Shown one piece after another: positions 8,801 to 10,258 of a stretch of 10,258 nucleotides of DNA. Each line of letters opens with the position of its first letter. The stretch's first letter is position 1. A program made the position numbers and the translations under genes. Below the pieces are notes generated by a model that searched no databases, was not told the DNA's origin, and saw only the letters and a list, made by a program, of their open reading frames with translations. Source of the stretch: Halocafeteria seosinensis (Eukaryota; Sar; Bigyra; Bicosoecida); contig LVLI01001635.1 in NCBI GenBank assembly GCA_001687465.1, positions 1 to 10,258 of the forward strand. The letters are read 5' to 3'.

Positions 8801-10258
8801 AATTGTCAACGCTTGCAATGCATGAATCTAGCTACTTTGGCATGCAAGCGCAGAATTTCATTAGCCTCGAATGCGACAGCCTTCTTACCGCAGATAATTC
8901 CCGTGTGGCTTTTTCCGCGGACGGAGAAGTTCGCCTAGCTGCCCGTCAGGCGGAAATGCAAAACGAGTCAACTCTACTCTTGGGTACTAACGCCGCCAAC
9001 GTCACAATCCAGGGTCAATTCACCCTCAAGCACAATTCCTCCTTGCACCTCGCCAAAGACAATCTCCTCTCCGCTTCACAGCTTTTTACGGATCTTAACA
9101 CGTACATCTTCGGTCGAGGGCACGGGTATCAAGCATGTGAAGGACCAGGAAGCCCGTCCTCGCTTCCCTTTAGAGGAGGTAGTCATGGAGGTATTGGATC
9201 CTTCGAGGATGTCGGAAATGACCTCGGTCAACGATTGGCGTATGGGGACACTTTCTATCCTCGATCCCTTGGAAGTGGTGGATGTGGTACGGGATTGAAG
9301 TCAGACACTCGGGAAGCAGCAGGGGGAGGTGCCTTAGAGACTAGTGTTCATGGCACCAGTGAGCTTCACGGTATTATTGATTTATCGGGGGAAGATGCTG
9401 ATGGCGTTTCCCCTAGTGCTGAGTATGTTTTAATTTAATTTTTTTAAATACTTGTTGTGAAGAACATAGCTGTTACCCATCTGTATGTATTTGAGTATTC
9501 TGCAGGTTTACCGGCGGTGGCGGTGCAGGGGGTAGCTTACTGTTTCAAACGGAGTCTGTTACTGCATTCAGCGGTGCTGTTACTGTTGATGGAGGAAATG
9601 CACATTGTACCGCACCGACAGTATGTGAAGGAGGAGGAGGTGGTCGGACCGCATTCTATTTTGGCGCAGTGAGTACCCACTCTGGATTAAATAGGACGAC
9701 GGCAGATCTGCTGCCCGGCTTAAACCGGATAACTGCATATGGTGGATGGGATGGAGGAGTTTCTCGTCGCTCAGGTGCGGGCACAGTGTATGTCGATTTC
9801 AGTGAGGGTGTTGTGGGAGCCGTCATCATTGACAACGGTAAGGACGCCAGGGATGATTCCTGGGGTGGACGTACCTTTGTGAACTCTCTTGAGGAGGTTT
9901 TCCTGGACATAAAGACGCTGCGTGTAGCTCGAAATGGGCGAGTTGGTTGGCATTTACCAGCCGTCTCCTCGGGACAGGAATTGGTCGTGCTAAACAAAGT
10001 CGAAGGAGATCTAACAGGTCATCTTCGTATTGCCGACGGGCAGGACATTCAAGTAGCAGGTGGCTCGATTATCGATCCTAATGAAAGTCCCCTCCACACT
10101 TCTGGGGTACGTCTCGCCACCATTTACCACAACCCTTCAGGTGTAAGCTACACTACGCAGCCTTCGGCATCGGTCAACCCCACACCGGCAACTACGGGAA
10201 CCCAATTTGTCGTTTCCCTTGGATATGGGAATGTAAGCCGTACAGCGCTCCTCCGAAC
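5541..10258 (+). CDS. Giant secreted glycine-rich modular surface protein, 5' part (four exons, 3' end outside window)
   Basis: The spliced model joins 5541-5826, 5879-7874, 7944-9422 and 9506-10258 and gives 1504 residues plus two bases, still open at the window edge. Residues 1-29 are a signal peptide (charged MITQQEKK, then a leucine-rich core, probable cleavage after CFA). About 220 residues of leader domain follow, with alternating hydrophobic residues as in a beta-solenoid. Modules then start at GGSH boxes at residues 250, 680 and 1172. Each complete module has, in order: GGSH(A/G)GVG, LTYGS...LP, GGxGGS, GGGGGR, AGTVYxD and a strand-rich second half. Similar GGxGGS...GGGGGRIA...GAGTVY strings occur in large uncharacterised protist, algal and planctomycete surface proteins; that is from memory, not a search. 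No catalytic motif or membrane anchor is seen in this part. The likely role is adhesion or cell wall; it could instead bind polysaccharide. Confidence 0.85.
5827..5878 (+). other. Intron 1, 52 bases, phase 1
   Basis: The donor is ACG/GTAAGT and the acceptor CTCTACATTGCCAG. Splicing rebuilds codon 96 as G+AT (Asp) and joins ISGNITAY to DDKRWEM without a frame change. A second acceptor ending at 5860 is also in frame but would leave only 34 bases and is less likely. Confidence 0.75.
5879..7874 (+). CDS. Exon 2: leader domain, module A and the start of module B
   Basis: The exon covers residues 96 to 761. Residues 96-231 continue the leader domain, with short repeats of the type (V/I)xVxGxxxVxV. 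Module A runs from 250 to 679. Its landmarks are Cys232 in CLGPGS just before GGSH, GGAGGS at 326-331, five Gly then Arg at 362-367, and AGTVYIDCG at 404-412. The second half (about 413-650) is poorer in glycine and has alternating strand patterns and sequons such as NITL and NVSG. Module B opens at residue 680 with GGSHGGVGSF. Unlike the following module junctions, module A has no intron before its GGAGGS box. Confidence 0.85.
6340..7629 (+). repeat. Protein module A (430 codons)
   Basis: Module A is the most divergent copy. It keeps GGSHAGVG, LTYGSAILP, GGAGGS, GGGGGRIALYC and SAGTVYIDCG. It lacks the GGWDGxxSRRSGAG form found in B and C (it has CGGDNARRF instead) and the two-Cys loop before GGGGGR. 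Its second half is about 60 codons shorter than that of B. Confidence 0.8.
7630..9174 (+). repeat. Protein module B (492 codons, split by intron 2)
   Basis: Module B begins in exon 2 with GGSHGGVGSF and finishes in exon 3. The Gly-rich core is GGGAGGS (763-769), CEGGGGGRAALYC (799-811) and RRSGAGTVYADCG (844-856), followed by VIIDNGKD, RNGRVGWHF and GDLTGHIRIA. The remainder, to residue 1171, has alternating strand patterns with acidic and polar turns. Confidence 0.8.
7875..7943 (+). other. Intron 2, 69 bases, phase 2
   Basis: The donor GTGAGT (7875) would read into TGA in frame; the acceptor is CGCTACAG. Splicing restores GG+G as glycine and joins GIAAFGG to SGGGAGGS, exactly where the same string is continuous in module A (NPYGAGGAGGS). 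That continuity supports both ends of the intron. Confidence 0.85.
7944..9422 (+). CDS. Exon 3: most of module B plus the start of module C
   Basis: The exon is 1479 bases (493 codon equivalents) with phase 2 at both ends, so it can be duplicated or lost without breaking the frame. It runs from the GGGAGGS box of module B to the same point of module C, ending DLSGEDADGVSPSA. Module C begins inside it at residue 1172, with Cys1159 in CEGPGSPSS just before. The boxes GGSHGGIGSF, LAYGDTFYP and LGSGGCG follow the module order. Confidence 0.85.
9423..9505 (+). other. Intron 3, 83 bases, phase 2
   Basis: The donor is GA/GTATGT and the acceptor TATTCTGCAG. The intron is AT-rich (TTTTAATTTAATTTTTTT) with an in-frame stop soon after the donor. 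Splicing gives GA+G (Glu) and joins SPSAE to FTGGGGAGGS, the same module position and phase as intron 2. Confidence 0.85.
9506..10258 (+). CDS. Exon 4 (partial): core of module C
   Basis: The exon is open to the window edge and encodes residues 1255-1504 plus two bases. The Gly-rich boxes appear in the expected order and spacing. A possible in-frame intron (10107-10160) is described in the findings; without it the frame is open through a TTQPSASVNPTPATTGTQ linker. No stop or transmembrane anchor is reached. Confidence 0.8.

Larger units (their letters stand above)
9175..10258 (+). repeat. Protein module C, incomplete
   Basis: Module C closely resembles B by eye in its Gly-rich core: CEGGGGGRTAFYF, GGWDGGVSRRSGAGTVYVDF, VIIDNGKD, RNGRVGWHL and GDLTGHLRIADGQ. 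Two otherwise conserved cysteines are phenylalanine (1306 and 1352). After VAGGSIIDP there is a Thr/Pro/Ser-rich stretch of about 25-30 residues absent from B, before the strand FVVSLGYGNVSRTALLR that aligns with MDIAIEPKALLR of B. The window ends here. Confidence 0.75.

Overview
The window is nuclear DNA from a eukaryote. The evidence is a long secreted-protein gene whose reading frame is interrupted by three short introns (52, 69 and 83 bases) with GT...AG ends, two genes for the secretory pathway spaced far apart, and several kilobases with no coding density. Scattered N's near the left end show a draft assembly. Moderate GC, very short introns, a Golgi-type carbohydrate sulfotransferase and a huge glycine-rich cell-surface protein would suit a unicellular protist or alga such as a stramenopile (diatom or oomycete). 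That lineage guess is weak and rests on no marker gene.

Left to right: 1-245 is a degenerate tandem repeat with a period of about 105 bases, containing N's. 245-535 (minus) is an open stretch that could be a 3' exon of an unknown gene. 1036-1872 (minus) is a complete, intron-free type II membrane sulfotransferase of 278 residues. 1873-5540 is a 3.7 kb gap with no recognisable gene; it holds a few weak short open frames (2880-3050 minus, 3617-3769 plus, 4428-4670 minus), several palindromes and one long hairpin (4133-4178) beside a TATA-like element. 5541 to the right edge (plus) is the 5' part of a very large gene whose 3' end lies outside the window.

The large gene starts with a clear signal peptide and continues for at least 1504 residues. 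It is built from tandem modules of about 430-490 residues (A, B and a partial C). Each module carries the same ordered landmarks: a GGSH box, a YG.....P box, GGxGGS, GGGGGR, AGTVY and a repeated beta-strand-like region. Module C starts in exon 3, and two introns sit in the same phase (2) at the same point of successive modules. Exon 3 is therefore a symmetrical, one-module exon, which suggests growth by exon duplication. The architecture is that of an extracellular adhesin or cell-wall protein.

The sulfotransferase and the surface protein are divergently oriented and both use the secretory pathway. Nothing in the sequence shows that they act together.
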